Part shown: one piece after another, positions 42,176 to 53,116 of the stretch
How the letters are laid out: every line of letters begins with the position of its first letter
How positions within the stretch are numbered: the stretch's first letter is position 1
Assembly: GCF_042477335.2 (NCBI RefSeq)
Contig: NC_091260.1
Span: 52,781,001-52,845,000 of the forward strand
Origin: Ovis canadensis
Taxonomy: Eukaryota; Chordata; Mammalia; Artiodactyla; Bovidae
Reading direction: 5' to 3'
DNA: 64,000 nt
The notes under the pieces: generated by a model
What the model saw: only the letters and a program-made list of their open reading frames with translations
Database searches by the model: none
Told to the model about the DNA's origin: nothing
Translations under genes and position numbers: made by a program

Positions 42176-43098
42176 CCCTGTTCGTCACCTTCCAGTGAAG
42201 TGAAGGGAAGCACTGCACAGATGACTCAAAGAAAAAAAAACACCTAAGAATCTGAGGCTCTGGGGGGTTTAGTTTTGCATTAGCTCATTTCCTCTTTCTC
42301 TGATTAAACCTCACAGAAATCCAGCCCACTCAGATTAAGAGAGAGTGAAATTGTCCCATGGGTCATTATCTCTTGGTAAAGTAAAACCAGTCCCCAAAGA
42401 TGGACTGCTTGGACAGCCCATCTTCATTAGTCAACCAGTAACGCTGCAAAGTTCAAACATGCCCTTCTTTCTGCCTCTTTTGGGGAGTGGGGTGTGGGGT
42501 GAGTAGGGGTTGAAGAGAGGTCATTCTAGACTAAGAATCTGAATTGGTCTGCAAAAAAAGAGAGAGCTATAATATAAAATGTCTGCTCTGATTCTCAGAG
42601 GTGGAGCCCTGGCTCAAATGGCCTGTTTAGCAAATCATTTGACTGACTGTTAGCAGAATTACGGGCTGGAGTCTGGGCTTAGGAAGAAGCTGGAGGTTGC
42701 TCAATTTCTTGATATGACTGGGAATAAGACATTTTGGGTAGAAATTACTGTGGGGCAGAGAAAGAGGAGCACATAAAATGGAAAGGCCCAGATTCTACCC
42801 AGAGAGGCCCCTGCAGAAGGCACTGGCCAGTGGGCTCCACTAGGGTCTTTTAAGAAGAAGCTTGGCTGATGTCCAGTTTTAAGCTGGGTTGTGTGCGACT
42901 ATGACGTAACAGCACTGAGACGCAAAGTCAAGACCAACTATAGCAGGAAGGTCTTAATGGAATAAAAAATGAGGAGCTTCATAACTTCAGAAAGAAGATG
43001 GAAAGAGATAAAACAAGCAAACAGAAAAAGAGCACCTCTGGCCAGAGTGATCAAAGAAGCAAAGTGAGATATGTAAGCTAAAATTCAGGTGGAGTAGA
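42176..43098. other. unassigned stretch
   Basis: No gene or confident repeat; GGGGTGTGGGGTGAGTAGG near 42488 is G-rich. Confidence 0.4.
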
Positions 43099-43112
43099 GG
43101 AGTGTGTGTGTG

Positions 43113-43193
<81 letters not shown>

Positions 43194-43213
43194 GAGGGAG
43201 GGAGAAAGAGAGT
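43099..43213. repeat. compound microsatellite (TG)n(AG)n
   Basis: TG repeat with one CA break from 43101, switching to AG at about 43143 and decaying into GATAGAGAGAGGGAGGG. A reverse Ser/Leu/His/Thr frame through it is repeat translation. Confidence 0.97.
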
Positions 43214-43571
43214 CCTCCAGGCAGGTCATAGAGGACATTCACACAGGCTGTGATGTGAATGGTGCCCCCCTGGAGCTGTGCTCTGAGCAGTTCTCTTCCA
43301 GGTAGAGTTCCTGGTACTAGTCAAAGGTGTGGAGGGAGTTCAAGTCTTGAAGTGCTGCCCTTCCTGGTAAAGCAGTGAAGGAGCAATGATGTGGTGGACT
43401 GGAATCTTGAAGAGCATGAAAAGTATTTGTGAGGAAAGAAAAGGGAGACAATAAAGCAAAAGCATATATAAACAACCCACAATGGGGGATGTAGAAAGAA
43501 CTCCAATAGATCTGCGGTGAAAAAAAGAATACTGGGACTTGAGAATTTCCTAGCAGAGTCCGTAGGGTCTG
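43214..43571. other. unassigned stretch
   Basis: No gene or confident repeat. Confidence 0.4.
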
Positions 43572-44045
43572 CACTAGTTTCCTATGGTTGCTGTAACAAA
43601 TGGTCACAAACTTAGCTCGTTGGCTTAATCAGAAATGTATTCTTTCACTGTTCCAGAGAAAAGAAGCATAAATCAGTTTCACTGAGCCAAAATCATGGTA
43701 TCAGCAGGGTCATGCTCTTTCCAGAAGCTCCAAAGGGGGACATGTTTTGCCTCCTATAGATTCCACTGGCTGCCAGCATTCCTTGGTTTGTGGCCACATC
43801 ACTTCAGTCTCTGCCTTTGTGGTCACGTTGCCTCCTCCTGTCTGTCCGCATGCAGTAAAATCTCCCTCTGTCTCCCTCTTAGAAGGACACTTTTGATTTC
43901 ACTTAAAGCCCACACAGATAATCCAGAATTATGTTGCCACTTCAACATCCTTGATGTAATCACATCTGCAAAGATCCTTTTTATTTTTATTTTTTGGCCA
44001 TGGATATTAACATTTCCAGTTTCCAGGGATTAGGACAGTGATGTC
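43572..44045 (-). repeat. MLT1 (MaLR) LTR, antisense
   Basis: TATGGTTGCTGTAACAAATG, GCCAGCATTCCTTGGTTTGT, ATAATCCAGAATTATGTTGC and CCAGGGATTAGGACAGTGAT in reverse MLT1 order. Confidence 0.75.
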
Positions 44046-44055
44046 TCTACATAGA

Positions 44056-44556
44056 CAGTGTATTAAAAAGCAGAGACATCACTTTGCTGACAAAGGTTCT
44101 TAGTCAAAGCTATGGTTTTACCAGTAGTCATGTATAGATGTGAGAGTTTAAAGATGTGAGAGTCTTTAAAGAAGACTGAGCACTGAAGAACTGATGCTTT
44201 CAAACTGTGGTGCTGGAGAAGACTCTTAAGAGTCTCTTGGACTGCAAGTTCAAACCAGTCAATACTAAAGGAAATCAACTCTGAATATTCAAAAGAAGGA
44301 CTGATGCTGAAGCTGAAGCTCCCATACTTTGGCCACCTGATATGAAGAGCTGACTCATTGAAAAAGACTCTGATGCCGGGAAAGATTACGGGCAGGAGAA
44401 GAAAGGGGCGACAGAGGATGTTGGATGGCATCACTGGCTCAATGGACCTGAGTTTGAGCAACCTCTAAGAGATGATGAAGGAGAGGGAAGCCTGGTGTGC
44501 TGCAGTCCATGTGGTCACAAAATCGGACACGACTTTGAGACTAAACAGCAAGAACA
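44056..44556 (+). repeat. BovB 3' end
   Basis: From TTAAAAAGCAGAGACATCAC to GAGACTAAACAGC. It has a local duplication of AGATGTGAGAGT (about 44137 and 44153) and several deletions, so it is an older copy. Confidence 0.93.
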
Positions 44557-45327
44557 GCAAATCTTTGGAGGCCTTTATTAAACCTGTTACAGGGCCTTTT
44601 GAAGCTGGGGGAGGAGGAAAGTGAAAGCTAGGGAAAAAGATGGAGAAGGGCACTTGGACTTGGTATCTAGGTTGAGGAGAAGCCGCTGGAAACAAAACCT
44701 TCATAAAGGACTGTGTATGAGGGCTCAGGTAGGCAACATTGTGCAGGCTAGACTCCCATGCATCTGCGATTGTGCTCATCCTACCTTTTCTGAATTCCTA
44801 GAAGAACTGTTTTCTTTAAATTCCTTGCCAGTTTCACAAGGCATACTTATGCAAAATGGAGAAGATACAAAACAAGCAGCCCTCTTTTGTCCTAAATTTG
44901 AAAGGCTTAGCTTCAAATGTAGTGTGAAATTGTCTGAAATTCCTGGCAGCAGACATGAGTCACATATTACTGTCTGACATTTACAGAACATTCTTCACAG
45001 CAGCTCCTAGAGTTTAAGAGAGAGATATGGACTTTGTTGGATGACCGAATCAGTATCCAAAGACCTTTTTGTTAAAGTGATGGGTCAAATCCAAGAAGAT
45101 GAAATGTTATAGGCATAAATTAAAGGTCTTATACTTGGCCCACAGAGCCAGCTGAATAAATTCTACAAGAAGGAGGAGATTTGGTTGAATTGCAGTACAC
45201 ATAAATACTTGTGTAGTCAATGTACTGACTATACATTTGTCAGTAGTAATAAACTGAATTAGGAAATTGTGGTGAGGGGGACTTAAAAAATGTGATTCTA
45301 ATGTGATCGTGGGCTATATGAATAGAA
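44557..45327. other. unassigned stretch
   Basis: Contains a 118-codon forward open frame at 44621-44977 with no recognisable domain. Confidence 0.4.
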
Positions 45328-45495
45328 AAATAGAAGGGACGACAGAGGATGAAATGGTTGGATGGCATTGCCAACTCAATGGACATGAGTTTGAGCGAGC
45401 TCTGAGAGATGGCGAAAGACAGGGAAGCCTGGCATGCTGCTGTCCATGGGGTCACAAAGAGTCGGACACGACTGAGTGACTTAGCACTCAGGCAC
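45328..45495 (+). repeat. BovB 3' tip
   Basis: GAAGGGACGACAGAGGATGA to CGACTGAGTGACTTAGCAC; the last ~165 bases of the family, severely 5'-truncated. Confidence 0.9.
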
Positions 45496-45544
45496 AAGAA
45501 CATGTTTATAAGAATGTTGCACACAGAAGTGCAACAGTTGTTTC

Positions 45545-45705
45545 AGACCAGTGTCTGTGAGGGACATTGTTGAGCCTCTAATCAAAGCTGAATCACCAAT
45601 CTCTGATTACACGTTGCATCTTGCAAGACAATTAAATATCTTTATTTTTTAAGCCACTGTTAGCTGGGTATTTTATCACTGCAGCCAGATGCATGCTAAC
45701 CCACT
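45545..45705 (+). repeat. possible LTR end
   Basis: TTTTTTAAGCCACTGTTAGC and TTATCACTGCAGCCAGATGC resemble the 3' end of an old mammalian LTR. The family is not certain. Confidence 0.35.
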
Positions 45706-46092
45706 CAAACCCTGCAAGTCTAAGAAAATCTCTAAGTTTGCAGTAGAATAATTTATTTTTATATACAAACATCTTGCTGAACAGATAGATGTAAAGAAGT
45801 TGATGCAAGTTGAATATTATTTTGAATGCACAAATTAAATTATTATCCAGACAGCATCTTGAATATTGAGTTCCATTCTAAAGTCTTATATTTAAAAATG
45901 AAGCTTAGAGGATTCCTGGAGGAAAAAAACCAGAATGATGGGGAATCTGGAATGTATGTGAGAAGGGGACTAAGAAAGGGTAGCCTGAAAAAAGAAACCT
46001 GGTAGTTGTTGTGGAGAAGGGAGTGATATTTAAATATTTTTCATGTAGAGCAAAGCTTAAACGTATTTTTTATGGCCCCTAAGGCGTATCTC
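45706..46092. other. unassigned stretch
   Basis: AT-rich; nothing recognised. Confidence 0.4.
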
Positions 46093-46358
46093 AAAGAAGG
46101 CAATGGCACCCCACTCCAGTACTCTTGCCTGGAAAATCCCATGGATGGAGGAGCCTGGAAGGCTGCAGTCCATGGGGTCACTGAGGGTCGGACACGGCCC
46201 AGTGACTTCACTTTCACTTTTAACTTTCATGCATTGGAGAAGGAAATGGCAACGCACTCCAGATTCTCCAGTGCCTGGAGAATCCCAGGGACAGGGGAGC
46301 CTGGTGGGCTGCCGTCTATGGGGTGGCGACTTTGCAGCAGTAGCAGCAACAGCAAGGC
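46093..46358 (+). repeat. Bov-A2 SINE
   Basis: CAAAGAAGGCAATGGCACCC to a decayed AGCAGTAGCAGCAACAGC tail. It has an internal TCCAG duplication near 46258-46273. It is followed by GATCTAGGTA twice (46361-46380). TSD not clear. Confidence 0.92.
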
Positions 46359-46589
46359 AGATCTAGGTAGATCTAGGTAGATCAAGTGGCAGAAAGTCAG
46401 GGCGGAAACTCCAGTTTGTAATAAAGAAAATTTTTTAAGAACTAGAGCATCCAGCAATAAATGGAAAGGCCTCATGAAATGGTGGGATGCCAGAGAGTAG
46501 CCAAGCAGAAACTGGCCACCGTGTCGTTCAAGGGGAATTCCTGCCTTCAGTAGGTGTTAGACTAGATGTTTCCGGAATGTGTTTAGAAA

Positions 46590-46700
46590 TGGAGTGTGCT
46601 CATTACTACTATTCTACAAATGAGGAAACTAAGGGTTAGTGAGGAGAGATGAGATGCCCAGTACTCGTAGCCAGTGAGATGCCGAGATGGGACTAGAGAG
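46590..46700 (+). repeat. MIR element
   Basis: TTCTACAAATGAGGAAACTA, then AGTGAGATGCCGAGATGGGA; core part only. Confidence 0.6.
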
Positions 46701-47910
46701 TAGGAAGAAGGCAGGCCTAGAATGATACTGCAAAACGTAGAGGATGCAGGGCTGGCTCCTCGAGCACTCTGGGGACTTTAGAGTTTAGTTGTTGCAGGAC
46801 TTTGCACTTTGTTTCAGACACCAGAGGTAGCTGGACTCCTGAGCTTTGTAGATTTTTGATGGAAATTCAGGAAGCTGCCCCGAAAGGCTTCAGGCCATCC
46901 TAATAAGTAAGATGCTGAAGCAGAAGTGATATCAAAAGATGGTACCACTGGCATTGATCACTCAGAAGGAAGCTGGACTGAACATTGCACTGGGCTCAGG
47001 GGAGGAGGTCTTGTACCCTACATCAGCCCTGCCAAGGTCTTGTGGACCCAGAAGTAGGAACAAGTCCTTCTGGTTCCATGCCTGGGACTACCTCGTCCTC
47101 ACCTGAGTCCAGCCTCGTTGCTGAGGCATTCAGAGAGACTCCTGGCAGCAACACTGGTACAAGCTGGAGTCTCCAAGGAACACACCCTGAGCCTCTGAAC
47201 AATGCACTCAGGCCGATTGCAGAATGCTTCAGGAATAGCTCCAGTTGGGGGTGGTGAGGGGAGTCAGATTGGGCAAAGGGAGAAGTTGAGCTGTGACAAA
47301 GGCCTCAGCTGGTCCTACAGAGATCTCTAGAGCAGAGATCCCTTTCACAAGGAAGAGGGAACATGAGAGGCATCTGGCAGGACTGAGTGGTCCTGAGCAG
47401 CTCTGCTGGTGCTCAAGCATGTCCCCGCCAAATGCTTCATCCAAGCTCTCCACCCTGGGGCTTCGAAGGTGCCCCGGGTGGGTGGCAGCAGCCGTGAGAA
47501 TCAGACACAGTCAGAAGGAAACACCCCTGTGGTATCAAAGTTAGTCAAGGTCTCAGTCATGGGTTTTGAAAATCTGGTGATTCCCCAGGCAAAAGATGTC
47601 CGTCAGACCTGATGACAGAACACGCCCAGGATCTGCATCCTCTGGGAGAGTAACACCCAGAATCAGGATGCTCAGGCGTCCTTGACTATGTGGGACAGTC
47701 CTGGCCAAGATGTGGCCTCTAGGCTGCTTCAGGTTTCGTGGAGCCTCTCTCTCAGCCCACTCCACTTGGCCTGACACAGTTTAGCCCTGAATTGCACACG
47801 ATATTGTATTGCCCCTGAACCGAATGACTGGGATCATGTCCTTCTCATCTGTAAACTCCGTATTACCTGAGGGGCACCTAACACTCCTTAGAGACTGATT
47901 TCAGACTCCT
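46701..47910. other. unassigned stretch
   Basis: GC-richer than average, with open frames of 74-90 codons on both strands and no recognisable domain. No confident repeat. Confidence 0.4.
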
Positions 47911-48292
47911 TTCAGTTCAGTTCAGTTCAGTTCAGTTCAGTCGCTCAGTCGTGTCCGACTCTTTGCGACCCCATGAATTGCAGCACGCCAGGCCTCCCTG
48001 TCCATCACCAACTCCTGGAGTTCACTCAAACTCATGGCCGTCTCATCCTCTGTCGTCCCCTTTTCCTCCTGCTCCCAATCCCCCCCAGCATCAGAGTCTT
48101 TTCCAATGAGTCAACTGTTCACATAAGCTGGCCACAGTACTGGAGTTTCAGCTTTAGCATCATTCCCTCCAAAGAAACCCCAGGGCTGATCTCCTTCAGA
48201 ATGGACTGGTTGGCTCTCCTTGCAGTCCAAGGGACTCTCAAGAGTCTTCTCCAACACCACAGTTCAAAAGCATCAATTCTTCGGCACTCAGC
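47911..48292 (-). repeat. BovB 3' end, antisense, six-unit tail
   Basis: Starts with TTCAG repeated six times (47911-47940), the longest such tail in the window, and reads back to CAATTCTTCGGCACTCAGC. A deletion of about 28 bases lies near 48038 compared with 53117. Low divergence: a young copy. Confidence 0.95.
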
Positions 48293-48590
48293 AGACTTTC
48301 TATTTCCATGTCCCCTCCCTCCCTCCCACACAAGGCAGCTATTACGAGTTGGAAGGAAACAGATACTGTTTTCTCTCAGCAGAGTGATGGGAAGATAAGC
48401 ACAAAACTCCCACCTCTCTTCTGAGAAGGAGCTACTAGAAGTAGAGGAATGGAGGGGCCTGTGGCTTGTTTGTGGTGGGAGAGGCTGGGCTTAGTCAGCA
48501 TGTCCTGTCGGCCAGTCCTTGGGGACTGGGGCAGAACTAAGGACCAGCGTGACTCTCTGGGCTGCATAAATCCACCTTCCTGTCATGTGA

Positions 48591-48970
48591 ATCACACAAC
48601 CCCATGAGGTAGGGATGATTATATTTTCTATTACAGGTGAGTAAAATGAGGCATGGGCTCCCCAGGTGGCGCTAGTGATAAAGAACCTGCCTCCCAATGC
48701 AGTAGACATAAGAGACGTGGGTTGGATCCCTGGGTCGGAAGGATCCCCTGGAGGAGAGTATGGCAACCCACTCCAGAATTCTTGCCTGGAGAGTCCCATG
48801 GACAGAGGAGCCTGCCCGGCTACAGTCGGTAGGGTCGTAAGGAGTCAGACCTGACTGAAGTGACTTAGCACACAAAGTGAGGCACAGAGAATTTTAGGTT
48901 ATGCAGCTGGTGAGGGGATGAAGCTGGGGTTGGCACATGGCCCCAGTCCTGTGCTCAAAGCCACAGCCAT
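48591..48970 (+). repeat. MIR element, split by a SINE
   Basis: CCCCATGAGGTAGGGATGAT, TTCTATTACAGGTGAGTAAA, continuing after the SINE as GAATTTTAGGTTATGCAGCT. Confidence 0.75.
48654..48873 (+). repeat. Bov-tA SINE inside MIR
   Basis: Head GGGCTCCCCAGGTGGCGCTA; body ends TGACTGAAGTGACTTAGCAC. TSD AAATGAGGCA (48644-48653) against AAGTGAGGCA (48875-48884), one mismatch. Confidence 0.93.
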
Positions 48971-49314
48971 GCACTGGGTGTCAGGACTTTCTGTCAAGTG
49001 ACCTGATGGAGCACCAGGTCAGTTCCTGGGCTCTTGGTGGAGCTACCAGCATAGAGGCAGCAAGGGCAGTGGAAGGAAGGCGCCAAAGGACGAACTCCTT
49101 AGTGAAACCGGTTTATGAAAGGAACACACAATTTGAAAGGGAATAAGACAAAATAACTTAATTCTTTTTTACCCTCCTTGGGAAACTCATTGTGTGTTTC
49201 CTACCCTGGAAGAAGTCTCATGCAGTACTTGTTGCTTTTCCAAAAAATTTTAGATTATAAAAAGTGAAATCTACTGTAATAGTTAAACTAAGTTTCACTT
49301 AGTTTAGAATGCCC
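48971..49314. other. unassigned stretch
   Basis: Small direct repeat of AGTTTCACTTAGTTTAG-like text near 49290-49305; nothing else recognised. Confidence 0.4.
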
Positions 49315-49637
49315 TCTTTCCCCTGACATATTTTCTCACAGTTCTGGAGGTTATGAGTCCCAGACCAAGGTACCAGCAGGTCTGCTCCTGGTTAGGCTCT
49401 CTTTCTGATTTACAGACAGCCACCTTCTCCCTGAATCTCATGTAGCAGAGAGAGAGGGAGCACGCTGGTGTCTCTTCCTTTTAAAAGGCGCTCATCCTAT
49501 CAAGGGGCCCCGATTTCCTGACCTCTTCTGAACCTAGTTACCTCCTGAGGCCCCACCTCCAAATATCGTTACATTGGGGGTTAAGGCATCAGCATTTGAG
49601 TTTGAGAGGAAACTCAGACATTTAGTCCATAACAATA
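49315..49637 (-). repeat. MaLR LTR (MLT1/MST-like), antisense
   Basis: TTTTCTCACAGTTCTGGAGG, GAGGCCCCACCTCCAAATAT, ACATTGGGGGTTAAGGCATC and the end TTTAGTCCATAACAATA in reverse order. Confidence 0.7.
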
Positions 49638-49639
49638 AT

Positions 49640-49857
49640 CTACTGACTCATTGGAAAAGACCCTGATGCTGGGAAAGATAGAAGGCAGGAGGAGAAGGGG
49701 ACCACAGAGGATGAGATGGTTGGATGACATCACTGACTCAAAGGACATGAGTTTGAGCAAGCTTTGGCAATTGGTGATGGACAGGGAAGCCTGGCGTGCT
49801 GCAGTTTATGGGGTCGCAAAGAGTTGGACATGGCTGAACAACAGAACTGAACTAATA
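49640..49857 (+). repeat. BovB 3' tip
   Basis: CTACTGACTCATTGGAAAAG to GAACAACAGAACTGAACTAA, the last ~215 bases. It abuts the microsatellite on its right. Confidence 0.93.
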
Positions 49858-49893
49858 AGGTGTGTGTGTGTGTGTGCGCGCGCGCGCGTGCGT
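49858..49893. repeat. (TG)n(CG)n microsatellite
   Basis: GTGTGTGTGTGTGTGTG changes to CGCGCGCGCG and then TGCGTGCATG. The alternating purine-pyrimidine run lies between a BovB tail and a reverse SINE. Confidence 0.95.
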
Positions 49894-50114
49894 GCATGCT
49901 AAGTCCCTTCACTCGTGTCTGACTCTTTGCGACTTCATGGACTGTAGCCTGCCAGGCATCTCTGTCCATGGGATTTTCCAGGCAAGAATACTGGAGTGGG
50001 TTGCCATGGTCTGCTTTAGTCAGGGGATCTTTCTGACCCAAGGATTGAACCCATTTCTCATGTCTCCTGCGCTGGTAGGCAGGTTCTTTACCACTGGTGC
50101 CACCTGGGAAGCCC
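49894..50114 (-). repeat. Bov-tA SINE
   Basis: Reverse element, GCATGCTAAGTCCCTTCACT at the left, head at the right (GTGCCACCTGGGAAGCCCT). Confidence 0.92.
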
Positions 50115-50134
50115 TATTTAATAAGATGAAAAAT

Positions 50135-50327
50135 TGAAAGTTAGTCACTCAGTTGTGTCTGACTCTTTTCCACCCCATGGACTGTATAATCCATGAATTC
50201 TCCAGGCCAGAATACTGGAGTGGGTAGTCGTTCCGTTCTCCAGAGGATCTTCCCAACCCAGGAATCACACCAGGGTCTCCTGCATTGCAGGCAGATTCTT
50301 TACCAACTGAGCTATCAGGGAAGCCCC
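50135..50327 (-). repeat. Bov-tA SINE
   Basis: A second reverse SINE twenty bases after the previous one. Left GAAAGTTAGTCACTCAGTTG; head at right (GAGCTATCAGGGAAGCCCC). About 15 bases are missing near 50187. Confidence 0.92.
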
Positions 50328-50673
50328 TATTATAAGATAGCTGTTAACAAATGTGAGAAGGATAGCAGCACTAGAAACGGAGGTTTATTCAGAAATCATC
50401 TTTTTTTGGCAGAGGGTGCAGAGGGAGGGAGGCTGGCAGTGGGGATTTGAGGAAAAAGGATACAAAGAGGAACTTGACACCATACCCTCATCCAAGGCTT
50501 TTCTGCTCCTGATTTCTTCATTTCTGAATATCCACTATTAAACTGTTTGCTCCGACATGAAATCTTTTGTGCCACCCTCGCCATATCCCAGGGAGAGGAC
50601 CCTTGTTAAGGCTTGATCAGCATGGCAGCTCTTGTTTCCCAGGTTAGCTGAGCCACCAGAAACTCCTGGGGTA
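50328..50673. other. unassigned stretch
   Basis: No gene or confident repeat. Confidence 0.4.
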
Positions 50674-50772
50674 GGGGCTGTTATTGTTCAGCCACTAAGT
50701 AGTGTCTGACTCTTTGCGATCCCATGGACTATAGCACCCCAGGCTTCCCTGTCCTTCACCATCTCCAGGAGT
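50674..50772 (-). repeat. BovB 3' tip
   Basis: GGGCTGTTATTGTTCAGCCA to CCTTCACCATCTCCAGGAGT: the last ~95 bases of BovB, reversed. Confidence 0.8.
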
Positions 50773-51255
50773 AGGAGTGGGACTCATTTAAATGTCAACT
50801 CCAGTCCAACTCCTCTCCCTATGTCTGGGTCAAGTTTCACAGTTTCAGCATCTTCAGCTGGAATGACTGAAAAAATGACCCAGGTGACACTCCTGATCGC
50901 CATCTCATGCCCTGGCAAGCTTAGTTCTACAGCTAAAGTAATCCGTATTTTTCAGGGTCCCAACAGGAAGTAGAGTCCCACCCTGTTGGTTCAACAGAAG
51001 GACGACTTATTTTTTTTCAGAGGAAAGTTGAGTTGCCTAACAAATCCAAAAAGGATTGTACATGGACAAGAGGGTAGAAATATTGAAATGTACGGATAAC
51101 ATTTTCCACAATCAGTGCTGATTTCATGACTTTGCAGGCAAAAGTCTCCTTCCATGGATTTCTGAAAATATGGCAAACTTCTGGATGTTTTTTTTCTTTG
51201 TTGACATGTTCTCAGTCTTTTCCTTTCTATTTTAGAAACTAGAAAGACTCAGACA
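50773..51255. other. unassigned stretch
   Basis: The piece at 50955 matches the start of 15110 (see there). Otherwise nothing recognised. Confidence 0.35.
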
Positions 51256-51391
51256 TTTGTTGTTGCTGTTATTTAGTCTCAAAGTCATGTCTGATTCTTT
51301 GGGACCCCACGAACTGAAGCCTGTCAGGCTCCTCTGTCCATGGGATTCTCCAGGCAAGAATACTGGAGTGGGTTGCCATTTTCTTCTCCAA
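51256..51391 (-). repeat. Bov-A monomer SINE
   Basis: CATTTGTTGTTGCTGTTATT tail, then one reverse Bov-A unit ending TTGCCATTTTCTTCTCC. TSD not evident. Confidence 0.88.
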
Positions 51392-52100
51392 ACAGAAGCA
51401 CTTTAGTGAAGGAAATATTTACAGAAGTGGACTCAGGGCTCTGGGCACACCAGAGGAGTTGAGGACACGGAGATTAGCATGTCTAGGCTTAAAGGGAGAA
51501 AAAATAAAGAGGGGAGGCCCGGAAGCTGTAGAGAAGAGAGTGGCCCTGCAGAAACCGAGTTTGGCATGCCTAGCAAATGCTTTTGTGTCCTTGTCACTTC
51601 CCCTCAGCTTCCCTGTGGCTTCAGCAGCAGCTGCGGTCTCGTCCTGACAGCTTTGCACCAGGAGGGAGGCAAGTGTCCTTCTGATTTATTTCTAAGGCCT
51701 GTCTTGAAGCTGCACCTGCTTGGCTTGCTGGGAAGTGCAGCTGGAGAGCTCGGGGTGCTGATGCCCTGGGGACACCCAGCAATCTGGGTGGGGCATGAGA
51801 GCCTCTATCCTCTGGCAGAAATCCCAGAGGCATTCTGTATCTTCTCAGAGGTCCCCACAGAAGCATTGCGGTTACTCCCAGCAGTCATTTCAATTACACT
51901 CTCCGTTTGTTTATCTCTCTCCCCAGTCTGACCCTCCCTGCTTCTTCAGTCCTGGAATCTTCTTCCAAACAAATTTCCGGAACCCAAGTCCTTGCCTCAG
52001 GCTCTGCTTGCTCAAGAGCCCATCCAAGATGTGGAGGGTCACAGCCACGGACCGGAAGAGCTATCCTTAATCAAGGAGCACTTCAGGAAGAAACACCCAA
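51392..52100. other. unassigned stretch
   Basis: Contains a 150-codon forward open run (51479-51931) overlapping open runs in two other frames; no domain is recognisable and the overlap suggests low stop density by composition. Confidence 0.4.
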
Positions 52101-52608
52101 ACTCTGAAATTAAAAGACACTTGCTCCTTGAAAGAAAAGCTATGACAAACCTAGACAGCATATTAGAAAGCAGAAACATCACTTTGCTGACAAAGTTCCA
52201 TATAGTCAAAGCTATGGTTTTTCCAGTTGTTGTATATGGATGTGAAAGTTGGAACATAAAGAAACTGAGCCCTGAAGAATTGATGCTTTTGAATTGTGTT
52301 CCTGGATAAGTTGAAAGTCCCTTGGACAATAAGGAGATCAAACCAGTCAATCCTAAAGGAAATCAATCCTGAATACTCACTGGAAGGACTGATGCTGAAG
52401 TTGAAGCTCCGATGCTTTGGCCACCTGATGCGAAGAGCTGACTCATTGAAAAAGACTCTGATGCTGGGAAAGATTGAGGGCAGAAGGAGAAGGGGGTGAC
52501 AGAGGATGATATGGTTGGATGGCATCACACACTCAGTGGACATGAGTTTGAGCAGTCCATGGGGTTGCAAAGAGTTGGACATGACTTAGTGACTGAAAAA
52601 CAATGACA
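52101..52608 (+). repeat. BovB 3' end
   Basis: From CTCTGAAATTAAAAGACACT to TTAGTGACTGAAAAACAATG. Near the end about 40 bases are missing (GAGCAGTCCATGGGG at 52551). It faces the antisense BovB at 53117, forming an inverted pair. Confidence 0.95.
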
Positions 52609-52794
52609 ACCCACCCTCTGTCTTTTCTACAGACTCCTGCTGTTGCCTCCTCTTAGCTCTAGCAGCAAGAAAGCAGCAAACAAGGGAGCCTGGACTTGCA
52701 ATTTTGGGGGTTAGCCTTCCAGGACACAGCAGGTCAGGGAAAGGAAGAAAATGGATCTGGTGGAGAAAGCAGAGAATAATCAGTAGTATTTTAT

Positions 52795-52948
52795 TTTACT
52801 TAAAATATTTATTAATTTGTATTTATTTATTTGGCTATGCTAGGTCTTGGGTGCAGCACATGGAGTATAGTTCCCTGACCAGGGATCAAACCTGGGCCCC
52901 CTGCATTGGAAGCAAGGAATCTTGGCTACTGGACCATCGGGCAAGTCC
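52795..52948 (-). repeat. tRNA-derived SINE (CHR-like), antisense
   Basis: TTTATTTATTTGGCTATGCT, then TAGTTCCCTGACCAGGGATC and head at right (ACTGGACCATCGGGCAAGTC). Confidence 0.85.
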
Positions 52949-53116
52949 CTTAGTAGATTTTTTAAAGCATAAACAGCTTGTCATGTTATTCCTTTACTAA
53001 TGATGATAATGATAATAATAATAACAGTAATGGGAATGAATGGCATTGCTTAAGACCTCCTGTGCTATGGATTTTGCATTGATGATGTTATTCAATCTAC
53101 ACAACTGCTCAGTGAG

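Noticed and set aside
42987-43305. Ser/Leu-rich or Arg/Glu-rich protein
   Set aside because: Translation of the (TG)n(AG)n microsatellite.
47911-47940. A CRISPR-like or regulatory direct repeat array (TTCAG)n
   Set aside because: It is the pentameric 3' tail of BovB; the units are contiguous, with no spacers.
51479-51931. A 150-codon gene
   Set aside because: No domain, no recognisable splice context, and overlapping frames on both strands are also open, which suggests low stop density by composition.
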